From: Mugil cephalus
Taxonomy: Eukaryota; Chordata; Actinopteri; Mugiliformes; Mugilidae
Assembly (NCBI RefSeq): GCF_022458985.1
Contig: NC_061774.1
Span: 18,322,697 to 18,386,696, forward strand
Direction: 5' to 3'
DNA: 64,000 bases
The notes beneath the pieces are model-generated. The model saw only the letters and a list, made by a program, of their open reading frames with translations, made no database searches and had not been told where the DNA came from. How positions within the stretch are numbered: the stretch's first letter is position 1; each line of letters opens with the position of its first letter. Shown in pieces: positions 13,046-41,476 of the stretch. A program made the position numbers and the translations under genes.

Positions 13046-16000
13046 TTAGCTGGTATAATGATTAAATATAAGAGGTGTGTGGCAGGTTGGAGCGTTGCGT
13101 GTTCAGGTGGGAGCGGACAACTGTGAGCGATGCAGTTTTTCTGGGTTACAACATGGCAGACCTGGTAGAAGAGACCTTACTACATGTGTGGCACATTGTA
13201 AGCAAAATGCAGCAGTTGGTAGTTATAGGGGATGTAATTATGAATACTATATCCCGTATCTTCTCATTGATATGGACAGTGAATGCTAGTGACACCCTGG
13301 CGTTGCTAAGTTTTGTTTGGTTTGCACATCCATGGCAAAACTTCCTCCCCAGGAACATCTTGTCTGTTCAAACACCCTGAATATAAACTCATAAACTCAC
13401 CTGGGAGCGTTCAACTGGCCTTGGCCGCTGAAACGCAACTTGAAACTCACTACGGCACTGCCAGAGTAAGAACGAACAATGTGCACACACTATTTCCAAG
13501 TGTGTCTGAATGACCTTATGTTATTAGATTTAGTTCTTTGTCCTTTGTGAAAAATGCCTTGCACACAGGCCGCTTCGCACAACTGTGAGGACCATACGCA
13601 GGCACAGACAGGTGTGCGTCTCTGCAGGCGGTAACTTTTCGAATCAGTGAGCCAGTTGCATGACATCATGTCTCCTGCAGCGCCCCCCCCCCCCCCCCAT
13701 CCCCTTCCCCCTCACTTCCTGTTTCTCCTGTCCTTCGTCTGTCAGCAGGTGATCCGGATCTGCTCCATTTGTTTTTCTTATATTTGCTCTAAACGGAATC
13801 ACTGGAACATACAGAGCACCCATGTCTTTTTTCCCCCCCTCCCCCTCTCTAATCCAATCAATCTGCGTCAGTGTTACCTTGGAGACGTTTTAATGGGGCC
13901 GGGAGATAGCCAATCCAATCCATCATTTTCGACATGTTCAACTGTCAGTCAGATGATATGGGAGGTCAAATTGTTCTCTTCCCTAAACAAATCATAATCA
14001 TTTTTAAGGCTCGAATGATCAAGTGTCTTCTTTGGGAGGGTGAAGAAAGCTATAAGAGGAAGAAATTTTGAGGTTTAATCTTGCGACAGAATGCTCCTCT
14101 CTGGGCTATTTTTTTGTTTTTGGTCTATAGTTGCTGTGGATCTCCGCTGTTTCTTAATATCAAAGTATTGCTGGTGTGCCCCGTGGTGCTAGCACAGGGA
14201 GGCGGTCAGTGTGTTTACCTTGGCTCTCTGGATCGCTGACACGCGAGAGCCCCTATACTCATGGGTTTATCATCGCGTCGACACTCACACAGCGGGATTA
14301 CACAAAGACAGAAACATGCGAGGCCCATCAGCTTCAGACCCGCACACAAGAGCCCGTGCACACGAAGACGCACAACCCGAACAAACCCTAATCTCTTGAC
14401 AGAAAGAGAAATAAAAATTCCAGCTCTTTTCCGCTATCTTCCTTCACCCTGCTCTAATTCACCGCACTTATATCAGCGGGAATTAGCTTGGTGCGTGTCG
14501 CCTGTCAAGCCACGCAAGGTAAACAAAAACGCGTTTCACTTCAAAGACAAAGTTTCTCAATTTCCTAATTCATAATCCCGCTCTCGACACCGAGGCCTGC
14601 CTGGCTGGGCTTTGTTCCTATGACAACAGAGCCGCATCCATCCTCCGATTGTCTCCGTGGCTCTTTTTTTTTTTTTTTCCATATTGCGAGGAGAGGCAGC
14701 CTCGTCTATTTTAGTGGAGGCCCCCAGTGTGTTGTTCCATAATTATGGGGAATAATTATTAAAGATTCTCACACACACATACACGCACTTGATTGTATTA
14801 ATTCGCTTTTCAGGACTTTGAGGCAATCTCCTGAACTTTGGTTCTCTGTCCTGGGTTGCACCTCTGCCTTTGCCTAACGTCAATTCCAGCTAATTCTCTC
14901 CAGACTAACCAAAACATACGCCATGTGGAGGATTTTCTCAGTCTCCCTATCCCTGCGAGGATATTCAGTCCTCTTACCAGCAGAAATACAAGAACACACA
15001 CACACACACACACACGCGTATATACACAGAGCCACAGCCGGCTCCCCCGGTTTGCGATAACTCCTACAAAACGCCTGTCATCCTTACTCAGTCATACACA
15101 AGCAGGGAGTCAGCGCAAGCCGATGGATCAATTTAGTACAGAAAAGCTGTGGCATTCTTCAAACGTAATGGGCTTTGATGTAGACGCTGAGCTGCATTAC
15201 AGAACCCCAGTGAAGCCAGCGAGACCTCTTTTTATCTGCCTGCTTCCTATGCAGAGGACGTTTGGCAGGAAATACACCACACTTCTTCTGCACCGTGTTT
15301 CTTTTTCTTCTCGTTCAAAGAGCAACGTGGTTCAGAAACACCTACCCTCCCGCATCATGTCGTACTCTCGCCTCATTTTATTTCCTTTTTTTTTTTTTTT
15401 TGCCACATTTATTTATTTATTCATTAGGCAGAAATACATCTCACTTTTCGACCTATTTTCGGGGCATGAACACGATAAGTTCGATAGTGAATGCACAAAA
15501 ACGCTCATGAAAATTCACCCTGTTCATGAAAGAGTGAGTCCATTTGTGTTTAGCTCATACTTATGCAGTGACAGACTGCCCCCTGGTGGAAGATTTATTT
15601 CATAGCTTTTATTATTTATTCATTTATTTTTTTTTTTACATTTATTTTTTTGATTGTGCTGTAATGGGGATCACACGTGGCATCCTTTCAGATTAAATGG
15701 TGGTTAAACGTCAAAAGAGGTGGTTTAAATTTCAAGATGCTGTTTTAAGACCCTGTAGTACAAGGTTATGAGTCATAACCCAAGCCAATTCCTTATGGCT
15801 AAGACTAATAAGTTCATCTAAAAATACAATCTAATTGGACATTCACTGGGAATACCCATTCTATTCTAATTTTAGAAGAGCAGATAGAAAGCGTCTGCTT
15901 CTTTCACTCAGCTGCAGCTCTTCAGAGTTCTCTTAGTAACTACAACTGTTTCAAAGCCAAAGAGCCTTGTTATCAGTATGTGAGCCATGTTTCCCTCCGA

Positions 16001-16159
16001 CCACCGCTCATATGTACCAGCGGCTTCTATCAATCATGCTGTGAATTTTAATAGAACCCGCTGCTTCCATTTGGTGTGAAATCCCACCTTAATAACCAAA
16101 ACAAACAGGGAGAATAACATTACAATCAATCAGACACAACAAACGAAGATAATGTTTCA
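13046..16159. other. intergenic; palindromic AT-core site and simple repeats
   Basis: No gene recognised. A 17-bp C tract at 13683, the (AC)n at 14993 and T-rich tracts at 14664, 15387 and 15630 are present. The stretch 14620-14770 is repeat-free and includes the perfect palindrome CCATAATTATGG (14737-14748) followed by GGGAATAATTATTAAAG, a possible homeodomain or MADS-type binding cluster. Confidence 0.35.
14993..15016. repeat. (AC)n microsatellite
   Basis: About 12 AC units ending in GCGTATA. Confidence 0.9.
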
Positions 16160-16174
16160 TTTTCTTTGAAAATC

Positions 16175-16180
16175 TTTATT
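16175..16180 (-). terminator. candidate poly(A) signal of the LONRF gene
   Basis: TTTATT on the plus strand reads AATAAA on the gene strand. It is the most distal of several candidates downstream of the LONRF stop codon, so it is only one possible 3' end. Confidence 0.3.
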
Positions 16181-17721
16181 CATAGTAACATTTAAAAAGT
16201 CATCCAGGGAGCAAGCAAATGAAAGTTTAAGATAGTCTGACTGCTCTTGGCTTTGAGGTGGAGGAATGAATGCAACTTAATGAGCCTAAAAGCGCTTCAG
16301 TTTCAGTGAGGCTTTAAAACGCACTTGCTGCTTTCAGAGAGTTTTTTAAACTTTGTGCAGAGAATTAGAGGCATGTCTTGAGTTCAAACAGACCACAGAC
16401 CACTGACCATGGGGCCACAGCAGCCAACGCTTCCTGCAAAGATGCAGCACATAGCAGGAACACGTCACTGTGGCGTTCTTCACAGCCTGTTCTGACTAGA
16501 CAAGTGTTAAAACTCGTTCTCGTGGGGGAATCGCTGCCATGTGCGGGTCGCTCATTGTGCTTCATGTTCTGCAGCGGGAGTCTTTAACTGTGTTAAAGGG
16601 CATTTTCCAATAGTCCAATAACACCGAAGCTAAAGTTAATGGACGTGCACTGGGGGAATAAAATGGTGGAAAGCTGCAGTCTGAAATGGAGCTTGACTAA
16701 ACCGCAGCACCAGCTAATGGCAACGTTAAGTTGGATCAAAATGTATTTAAATGTGTATTTTATTATAGATGAATTTCGCAACAGCGCAGGCATGATGTAT
16801 CAACCAGGGTCACCTAACATGAGACTGACGGCTGCGATCAGCATACATCACCAGCTTATTCAAAAGAAGGCATCCTCACACAGCTTAAACAGAAATATTC
16901 ATAACATGCAAAATGCGTGACGGGCTACAGATGAAAACAGCACACGAAACGGTTTCACTATGCAGAATCCCTTCAGCAGACGTGGACTTGTATTGCTACT
17001 GTGCTTATGACGCTCGTTTCAAATATTCTATGAGAATCTCAGTCTTTTTTCTTTTTTTTTCATATGATTCAGCTTTACTCGTTTCCAGGAAGTTGATTTT
17101 TATTAATTTTTTCAGTGAAAACAACATTACATGCTTTGGAGACACGCTGTGAAAACTGGCACGTTTTTATTGTCTCGCTTGACTCCACGATCTCGTACAC
17201 AGATGGCTTTGAAACGTTCATGAGAAATAGCAAAAAGAGAAAAATAGTTTCTTCCCCCCTCAAGCAAAGAGTCCAGAGATGGGTCTGTGAATCGAGCGAC
17301 GGATGCTGGTGCTGTTGACCTTTTTTGTGTTTTACGATCGTTAACCTGCCTCCACACGGCCATGCTAACAGGGCTATTGCTCTGCAGTGTGTTTTCTGTA
17401 TTCCGTACTTTTTAAAGTGATTGATTGTTAACTGCCCACTGTAATGAAGACAAACACAGTGACAAATAAGCTGGCTACTCCTACAACATGGAAATATCTA
17501 TGGCACAGTTTCAGAGTAAAAAATAAAGTAATAAAAAAAAAAAAAAACAACAAACAAACAAAAAACCCCAGTTAACCCCATGGTTGTTAGGAAATTAACT
17601 ACGCACATCTTTGCAGCATCAACATTCCACGGAATGTAGCACTGTGTCGATACAAATCACATCATGTAAGACTGATCAGGTCTCCTGATGAGTCGGCCCA
17701 GGTACTCGAAGGCACCGTGAC

Positions 17722-17760
17722 TGGTGGTGGTGGTGGTGGTGGTGGTGGTGGTGGTGGTGG
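17722..17760. repeat. (TGG)n trinucleotide repeat in the presumed LONRF 3' UTR
   Basis: Thirteen TGG units. On the gene strand this is (CCA)n and would be transcribed if the long 3' UTR is real. Confidence 0.9.
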
Positions 17761-18986
17761 GAGGGCCAGTCAGACACAAAGATTGAGTAAGGGTCAGAGG
17801 TAGGTGTTGTGGCCTACACGTGAGACAAAGTATCAGAGCCAAATTATCTTTGAGGCCGTCCCTGCTCAACAGATGTTACCACGGTGTCTTGGATCTCACA
17901 GGAGAGAACATTTTTACTAGCAGTTATCAGTGCTGACGCCACTTCGAAAGAAATTTAAAAAAAGAAAAAAAAAGCTAGTGAAGATGGCGAGGGACAAAAA
18001 CGACCTATTATTTACGGCGGACACATAAATACGACGCTGTACTTCTAGAATCGAAGTCTAACGCTGTATAACGGACCTGTTGCACCTTCCCATGTACTCG
18101 TTTTCTACTGGATGATTACACACAGCATCCAGAGACAGCAGCTTTCATTAATTAAAACAAGATCCTCTGACTGCTGCCGTGTGAGATTATAAATTATTAT
18201 TGCAATAGTTACTGTGACTAAATTGGGATTTTTTTTTATTATTATTATTCAGTGGTACAAAATGAGCCATAGTCAATGGCTGCCAAGGCCAATAAACGCA
18301 GCTATAAGGCAAGCATTACAAATAGTGGCCTGTAGCAAAGGACAGTCACTCAGAACATGACAGCTTAAACCCTTTAAGGTGCATAGTCCTGAATAAATCA
18401 CTACAAATGATGTACTATTAATCTTTATTCTCATTCCAAACTCGCTAATGCAAAAAAGCCAGATTTGAAAATGCAACACATGACGGCACATATGTTGTGC
18501 GCCGTTGCATGTCCTTCATGTTTGCGATGACTGGAGAAAAAAAAGAACAAAAAAAAAAACAATGACACCCAGTGCCTATTTTCAGCAACATTATTTGAAA
18601 GTGATTTAGTTTATCCACAATCGCCTTCGATGACCCTTAAATGAGAAGCATCTTTGGTCAACCCTGCAGTTCTTACTCGTACAGCAAGTTCAATGCGTAT
18701 TCAGAAAACTCCTCTAGTGTAAGAAAAAAAAGAAGAAATGCAAGCAGCAAAAAAAACACACAGCTCTGTACAACTGCACTGGTTTCTGCATTAAAGCCTT
18801 CTGCTATCGACCAGATGATCTGGCCTTGAGCTGTGACTTTAAGACGGTGCCGCCGCGATTTTCGGAGCCTTCCCAAAATCTCATTTCAAAATCTAAATGA
18901 GTGCATTCACTGGTTTCATTCCCGTTTGTGTGCGTAATGTTTAGCTGGTGGCCAATAGTGGCCACGGTACCGCTGCGTTGTGCTTT

Positions 18987-27292
<8,306 letters not shown>

Positions 27293-27930
27293 TGTGAAAA
27301 GGGGGTTATGTCACCAGAGCAATGTCCCAGTGGAAGAACGGTCGCTTTGTACGCCAAAGCAAAACGGGGAGACTCTTCTGCGCGTCGTCCTTTCTCTTCG
27401 TCTTGTTATTATTGTCGCAGGCACCATTTAAATTTCATGCTGACGGCCGGTGCTACAGTAAACGTGTCCCACATCTGCTCGAACCGGACCTCTTTCCGTC
27501 CAGCTACGCTGTCGCCGACCCGAGTCCACATATGCTCACCTCGCGAATTTCCTTTTCTTATGAAACGCACACACTGACATTATGCGCTACCAGCCCTAAC
27601 TTAGTCTTTGGCGTGAGGCGAATAACATCTTCCCTTAACGAAAAAACTGGACGAATACTCAGCTTCTGGTCGCGCACTTCGCCTCTTCTCGACGCCCCGA
27701 GCTCGGCTAACGCCGCACGGACACGGCCCGTACCGCTGCACGTTGATATTTCTTTCTTTTCTGGTGGTCCGTGCCCGGTTTTAACCCCTGTGCGGACGTA
27801 TCTCCGGCCAACGAAGCCAGGTTACTGTGTAACACCATTACATTACATAAATAAAGATCACGTGACGCCGAGGCGCGCCACCCGATTGGACGGTGGAGTG
27901 GCTTTACGCCCTGTTGTGAAACCAAAAGAT
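27293..27930 (-). promoter_or_regulatory. CpG-rich promoter region of the LONRF gene with an E-box and an inverted CCAAT
   Basis: The stretch upstream of the LONRF start codon is richer in CpG than its surroundings. It contains the palindromic E-box TCACGTGA around 27859-27864 and ATTGG (CCAAT on the gene strand) at about 27885. Reading frames are open on both strands, as often happens in GC-rich promoters, but none resembles a known protein. Transcription start and any non-coding first exon are not visible. Confidence 0.5.
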
Positions 27931-28132
27931 GCCGGGTTTCATAACATAATTCCTGCGACTAAAGTTCTTGTTTCTTTCTTCGTTTTTCTTGAAGACCCCG
28001 GAGATTAAGGCGGGGGTTCCCTGTAGTGAAATTGTAGTGATGGTCATTCAGAGGGTGCAAAATATGGACGTTACCATGTCACAGTATAGGGAATCCCTAC
28101 AGACGGTAATGACAACAGCCAGGGGGCGGGGT

Positions 28133-28153
28133 AGGTAGGTAGGTAGGTAGGGG
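28133..28153. repeat. (TAGG)n microsatellite
   Basis: Five TAGG units, about 30 bp before the left end of the Tc1 element. Confidence 0.85.
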
Positions 28154-28182
28154 AGGGGGGTATAGCATAACTCTATTTTAAA

Positions 28183-29505
28183 CTACCAGTCATACGTTTA
28201 GATACACCTTCTCATTCAAAGTTTATTTTTATTTTTTATTTTTTACTGCTTTCGACATTGTAGGTATATACTGAACTATATGAAGCAAGAGATATGGAAT
28301 ATATATTTGGTTATGTTGACTGCACTACAAACCTTTGGCCATCTTCATGAAATGGTTTTCCCTTCACACGTGTGCCCTGTCAGGTTTCATTTGTGGAATT
28401 CCTGAATGGTTTTGGAACCATCAGCTGTGTTGTGCAGAAGTCGGGTTGGTGCACAGCCGACAGCCCTATTTGACAACTGTTAGAATTCATATTGTGGCAA
28501 AAAAACAACCAAGAGAACGACAGTCGATCGTTGCTGTAAGGACTGAATGTCAGTCAGTCCGGAAAATTACACAAACTTTGAATGTGTCCCCCATTGCAGT
28601 CGCAAAAACTGCCAAGCGTTACGACAAAAGTGGCTCACATGAGGACCGGCCCAGGAAAGGAAGACCGAGAGTCAGCTCTGCTGCTGAAAGTAAGTTCGTC
28701 GGAGTCACCAGCCTCAGAAATCGCACGTTAACGAGCCCAGAGAAATGCCACACAGAAACACGAGGAAATTACATTAGACTTTTTGTCTGCTTTTGTCTGA
28801 TGAGTCCAAATTTTTGATTTTTTAGTTTCACCCTCTGGGTCTTTATGCGAAACAGAAAAGGTGTGAACAGCTATTCTCTATATGCATGGTTCTCACTGTG
28901 AAGCCTGGAGGAGAAGTTGTGGTCGGTGAGGGCGCTTTGCTGGTGACACTGTTGGGTATTTATTTAAAACTGAAAGCACACTGAACCAGCATGGCCCCCA
29001 CAGCATCCTGCAGTGACATCCCAGCCCACCTGGTTTGTGTTTAGTTGGACTATCATTTATTTTTCAACAGGACAATGACTCAAAACACACCTCCAGGCTG
29101 TGTAAGGGCTATTTGACGAGGAAGGAGAGTGTCATTGCTGTACAATCACTGGCCTCCACAGTCACCTGACTTAAACCCAATTGAGATGGTTTGGGATGAG
29201 TGTAGAGTGAAGGCAAAAGGGCCAACAAGTGCTCAGCATTTCTGGGAACTCCTTCAAGACTGCTGGAAAACTATTTCAGGTGAATACTTGATGAATCTCA
29301 TTGAAAGAATGCCAAAGGGTGGCTATTTTGAACCTAAAATATAAAACATGTTTTTGAATTATTTCAAACTTTTTTGTTCACAACATAATTCCAAATGTTT
29401 TCATTTGTAGTTTTGATGGCTTTGGTGATAATCTACAATGTAAGTAGTCATGGAAATAAAGAAAAACATTAAATGAGAAGGTGTGTCCAAACTTTTGACT
29501 GGTAG
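28183..29505 (+). mobile_element. dead Tc1/mariner transposon with terminal inverted repeats
   Basis: Left end CTACCAGTCATACGTTTAG at 28183 is repeated inverted at 29505 (CTACCAGTCAAAAGTTTGG); 34-bp ends match with about four differences. Transposase remnants read in the plus direction: a helix-turn-helix region at about 28520-28745 (RERQSIVAVRTECQSVRKI, later PRKGRPRV) and the C-terminal catalytic block at 29146-29340 (HWPPQSPDLNPIE, the DxE end of the Tc1 triad). The intervening part around 28760-29140 is broken by frameshifts and stops, so no transposase can be made. It lies between the LONRF and med7 promoters. Confidence 0.9.
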
Positions 29506-30294
29506 CGTATATATATATATCATCGATTCTGATTTAGAAACATCTGATCCTCAGAAAAGTAGTGACATTTTTTAGTAAAAAATAGATTATGTTTCTGTGT
29601 ATATGGGGTCTAAAATAACGCAGGAGGTTGTCACAAGTCTTTGGTTGACTGTAGTGTAGCCGCCTGCCTCAGAGGGCCACAGCAACGTTTTGAAGATCTC
29701 TCTGTGATCTCTCTATTCTGTGAAGAATACACTTTAAATGTAGTCAGTGGCACCACTCCACTTATGGTGAAATATATTGTGAATATTCCTCCCTGAAACT
29801 TGAGTTTTTGTCATATTCTTGAATGAAAAACTTGGAAAGTATTTCTCTGCATTACAACTAGACTTGGCCCTCACACTGTCAAATATTTACAGAATTAACA
29901 TACATGTACCTAAGTGCATGTAATGCTGACAGGAGCATTCCTTGTGTTTCGCTCCTCAGTCTCTCCTCCTAATGATTCAGCTCTGTCTGTGATGAATGCG
30001 TTGAAGTCCCCATAATTAAACATGTGCATTGGCAGAAGCTGAATACACAGCTTTGGCTAATGTGCATTCAGGAAACCCCGAAGTAAAAGGGTTTGTGGGC
30101 AACAGAAGTGGTTGAACATCGACAGTGTGTTCTGTATGCGCTGACATTTGCACAACCGTTGTCACTAGATTGTATCATTAAACCAGAAGTCACAGTGAAG
30201 TTTATTTTTAATGCTGTTCAGACATAAAAGAATGACACTGTCTACACGGATTTCTATTTCATTTGATGATTTAAATACACCTGGGTTGTTGTGA
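29506..30294. other. spacer between the Tc1 element and the med7 3' end
   Basis: Nothing recognised beyond a short (TA)n just after the Tc1 right end. No coding potential. Confidence 0.5.
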
Positions 30295-30309
30295 CAGCAT
30301 CAAACTCTT

Positions 30310-30315
30310 TTTATT
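30310..30315 (-). terminator. med7: poly(A) signal of med7
   Basis: TTTATT on the plus strand gives AATAAA on the gene strand about 205 bp after the stop codon, which suggests a short 3' UTR ending near 30295. Confidence 0.6.
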
Positions 30316-30517
30316 GGTTTTGTTACAAAAACTGAAAAGCTGACACGCTGATAGATCTGTGTAATATTTCAGTTGTGCGAGTGTCTTTACAAAAACTGAT
30401 GCGATCCATGTGGTAACGTTTAAATGCCCGGCGAAAACACAAAACTTTCATATTTACACTAAGTACAGCATACAAAAACAAAGACAAAAAAAAAAACAAC
30501 AACAATCTGCATAAAAC

Positions 30518-31282
30518 CTATGCTATTTCATCAATAATACTGCACATGGCAGCATCTTTGTCCCATACTTTGTCTCTCCTCGAAGTAGGGATGCTCTTGT
30601 CCTGGTGACCTGCTGCCATGCAGCTGGCACCTGCTTCCTCTACATCCATAGGTTCAGCTTTCAGTCTGGGCGCCTGTCCAGAGGAGCAACCCACACTAGC
30701 TGCTGCAGATGCGCTCTTTGTCCCTTCACAAACACCATCCGGACCTTCCATCTGTGGTAAGTCATCGGGCAGGGAGGCGAGGCACCCCTGGATCATCTCC
30801 ACCACCCTCTCTAGATGTTTCTGGAACCTCTCTGCCGTCTCTAGCCTTTGCCTCTTCTGCACCTCCATCATCACCCTCAGTGTCTCCCTGGCTTGGTGCG
30901 GCCTGTACTCATTTATCAGGTGGTGCATGTGAACAAACAGGAGCTTTATATCTTCCAGCTTCTCCTCACGCTTGATACTGCCAGGGCTCTTGATGAGGAT
31001 GTCCAGCAGGTCCAGAAAGTTCACGAGAATGGACATGTTGAGTTTCTTGAGCTCCCGCTTGTGGTCAAACTGCATAGGGTGGAGCCTCTCGATGCCTTGG
31101 CTCTCCAGAGGCCGGATGATGAGGTCGTCACACTGGAATTGGTTACCAAACATCATATAATTGTCTCTGATGGGTGGCGGCGGCTTAGGTGCCAGACCCT
31201 TGCGGATGTTTTCATCGGTATACTCCTTGATGTACTGCATAGGTGGAGGAGGCAGCGCGCTGACCTGCTGTGGTTCACCCAT
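30518..31282 (-). CDS. med7: Mediator complex subunit 7
   Basis: A single-exon reading frame of 254 residues ending in TAG; human MED7 is 233 residues and is also encoded in one exon. It starts [14 protein letters not shown], followed by the family's proline-rich N-terminal segment ([16 protein letters not shown]). Residues about 85-180 form the helical region that in the known structure pairs with MED21 in the Mediator middle module. The C-terminal tail is Ser/Ala-rich and acidic, with an [10 protein letters not shown] motif at 207-216 that also fits a SUMO consensus (K208), and ends in a conserved [16 protein letters not shown] helix. MED7 acts in the nucleus, linking activators to RNA polymerase II. 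An acceptor (TTTCAG) 9 bp upstream of the ATG marks a 5' UTR intron. Identity is very secure. Confidence 0.97.
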   Translation of the reverse strand: MGEPQQVSALPPPPMQYIKEYTDENIRKGLAPKPPPPIRDNYMMFGNQFQCDDLIIRPLESQGIERLHPMQFDHKRELKKLNMSILVNFLDLLDILIKSPGSIKREEKLEDIKLLFVHMHHLINEYRPHQARETLRVMMEVQKRQRLETAERFQKHLERVVEMIQGCLASLPDDLPQMEGPDGVCEGTKSASAAASVGCSSGQAPRLKAEPMDVEEAGASCMAAGHQDKSIPTSRRDKVWDKDAAMCSIIDEIA

Positions 31283-31770
31283 GATGTAGACCTGAAAGAC
31301 GCAAGTATATATGATTATAAAAACGAAATACTGTCACTCAATATAATAATGTGGAAAAAATTAATGCCATCAAAATGGAATAAATATACATCATTCCTTA
31401 AATATTAAAATGATTATCTGCCATAACAATAGTGCGGAAAAATAAATAAAATGCAACATTACAATAAAAAAAATACATAGCCAGCAAGTACAGTTTACAT
31501 CGAACCTACCAATCAAGTCTTACTAGTTATGTTAACGATTGCCTGCCTATGAATACTTCTGCAAGCAAACATTATTTCTTACGTAAAACAATTATTTGCG
31601 TTACCGATTATGTTTGACTCTATAAACAGAAGTAGACATGAGCGGAACCGCGGCGTTTTAAAACGCAGCTAACGTTGCTAACAACCGGTAAATAGTTCCG
31701 TCAGAAGAACAAAATCGAGGTTAATAACAAAACAGGACGATGAACAAGTAGTAATAGTAATTCCGCGCAC

Positions 31771-31880
31771 CTTTTAGTTGATCCTTTAGTGGCTGAATGC
31801 AGGGTTTTAAATGTGAAATTGTTACCAAAGTCTGTATCGGACAATTAGCTCATGACTAGCTTAGCTCCTTGCGTTCACTC
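31771..31880 (-). other. med7: non-coding first exon of med7 (5' UTR)
   Basis: On the gene strand a donor AAAAG/GTGCGC follows position 31771, and the matching acceptor CAG/G at 31291 lies 9 bp before the coding start. This gives an intron of 479 bp. The upstream edge of the exon is not visible; I set it near 31880, below the CCAAT array. A non-coding first exon is also the human arrangement. Confidence 0.55.
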
Positions 31881-31916
31881 CGACGGTCGCTTCAGTCAGA
31901 AATGCTATTGGTTGAA

Positions 31917-32018
31917 ATGTCCTCGTGACACGCTATGGACGCGCTGATTGGACCTTAACTGACGAATAATCTAAAGGCTGATTGGACCATAGTTGACGAT
32001 AAACTAAATACTGATTGG
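31917..32018 (-). promoter_or_regulatory. phased array of four CCAAT boxes upstream of med7
   Basis: ATTGG (CCAAT on the med7 strand) occurs at 31917-31921, 31947-31951, 31981-31985 and 32014-32018, spaced 30, 34 and 33 bp apart. Three sit in the context CTGATTGG(A/C)C, a good NF-Y site. NF-Y binds CCAAT boxes, and tandem boxes about three helical turns apart are typical of strong TATA-less promoters. Use as the med7 promoter is inferred from position. Confidence 0.6.
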
Positions 32019-32047
32019 CCGTAATTTTGGACAAGCGAGTAGATTCA

Positions 32048-32105
32048 GATGCAGTCAATGATTCAGATTCAGAAAACTTTATTTGCGGACAGGGGGGCAA
32101 TTAAG
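32048..32105 (-). repeat. retroposon tail
   Basis: GATTCAGATTCAG followed by AAAACTTTATTTGCGGACAG; on the minus strand CAAATAAAGTTTTCTGAATC. Same layout as the array at 35717. It sits next to the distal CCAAT box of the med7 promoter region. Confidence 0.45.
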
Positions 32106-34275
<2,170 letters not shown>

Positions 34276-34319
34276 TTCTCTCTCTCTCTCTCTCTCTCTC
34301 GCTCTCTTTTTTTTTTTTT
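34276..34319. repeat. (CT)n and poly(T) tract 84 bp upstream of itk
   Basis: A CT run with one GC interruption followed by poly-T. Located in the itk 5' flank or 5' UTR; no function assigned. Confidence 0.9.
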
Positions 34320-34402
34320 CACTGTCACTTAGGTGCTCTCTCTGTACGTATGACAAACCCAGCCAGCGTTTGTCACTTGTGCCGTGCAGAATAGCTCTCA
34401 AC

Positions 34403-40806
<6,404 letters not shown>

Positions 40807-41476
40807 ACCAACGACAGATTTAGAGAGGATCATTCAAAACAGAGCTTTATTTATTTTATTTATTGGCTGAATGCACTGCTGCATGTCAGGTTTTGTATGT
40901 AGTTTGTAATTTTATGTGTACAAATGTGATGATTTAAAAAATGACGACAGTTCCCTGGATTTTGCACTATACCTGTTTCATATCTGTAAATAAGTGACAA
41001 AGAAATGACAAAGGTTCACTGAGTTACCAGAAATGGGAAGATTTACAGTTGACTTAACTCTGACTTTTGACAAATCCCGGTCACCTTTGGTCAACTTGAA
41101 AGAAAAATGTCAGAAGCGGATTTGTTGACACCAGTGATTTATGATTATGAATCTGGCACCAACATAAAAATGATGGAGGTCGCAGGTGAATAATGATTCT
41201 CCTCTGTCAGGTCAGTCAGGACATCTGGCAGACTTAGTGGCCATGGTTGGAACTACAAGCCCTGTTGGGGCCTAGAAAGATGTTTTACCAAACTTACTCT
41301 CACTACTAATGAGGTTGTTTCACAAGAAGAGCCCACGTAAACACTCCTTTGATATAGTCACATACTTAATATTGTCCTATTTAGCTGACTAAGTCTGACT
41401 TTGTAATTATGTAATATGTGTTAATATGTGTTGATATTCTGGGTCTCCTCATCTTCTTTTTTTTTTTTTTTTGATG
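40807..41476 (+). other. itk 3' UTR and downstream spacer
   Basis: The stop at 40806 is followed by AT-rich sequence with TTTATTTATTTTATTTATTG near 40850, resembling AU-rich 3' UTR elements that destabilise immune-gene messages. No canonical AATAAA is found in the first several hundred bases, so the 3' end is undefined. Confidence 0.4.

Larger units (their letters stand above)
16160..18986 (-). other. probable long 3' UTR of the LONRF gene
   Basis: No gene-like coding sequence follows the stop at 18987. A minus-strand AATAAA lies at 16180-16175 and others occur near 17165 and 18423, so the 3' end could be short or about 2.8 kb long. The stretch holds a (TGG)n array at 17722-17760 and several A-rich tracts. 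The extent is inferred from poly(A) motifs only; transcript data would settle it. Confidence 0.35.

Noticed and set aside
14838..15605. 255-codon plus-strand frame
   Set aside because: Runs through an (AC)n repeat and poly-T tracts; no protein family resemblance and no splice context.
27322..28008. 228-codon open frame on the plus strand, antisense to the LONRF promoter
   Set aside because: No recognisable domain or biased composition; open frames on several strands are expected in CpG-rich promoters.
29129..29344. Small intact transposase gene
   Set aside because: Only the C-terminal catalytic part of a Tc1 transposase; the upstream part is frameshifted, so the gene is dead.
34370..34402. 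Upstream extension of itk from a TTG codon
   Set aside because: TTG is not a normal start in vertebrates; the ATG at 34403 is the first in frame and matches the human N-terminal length.
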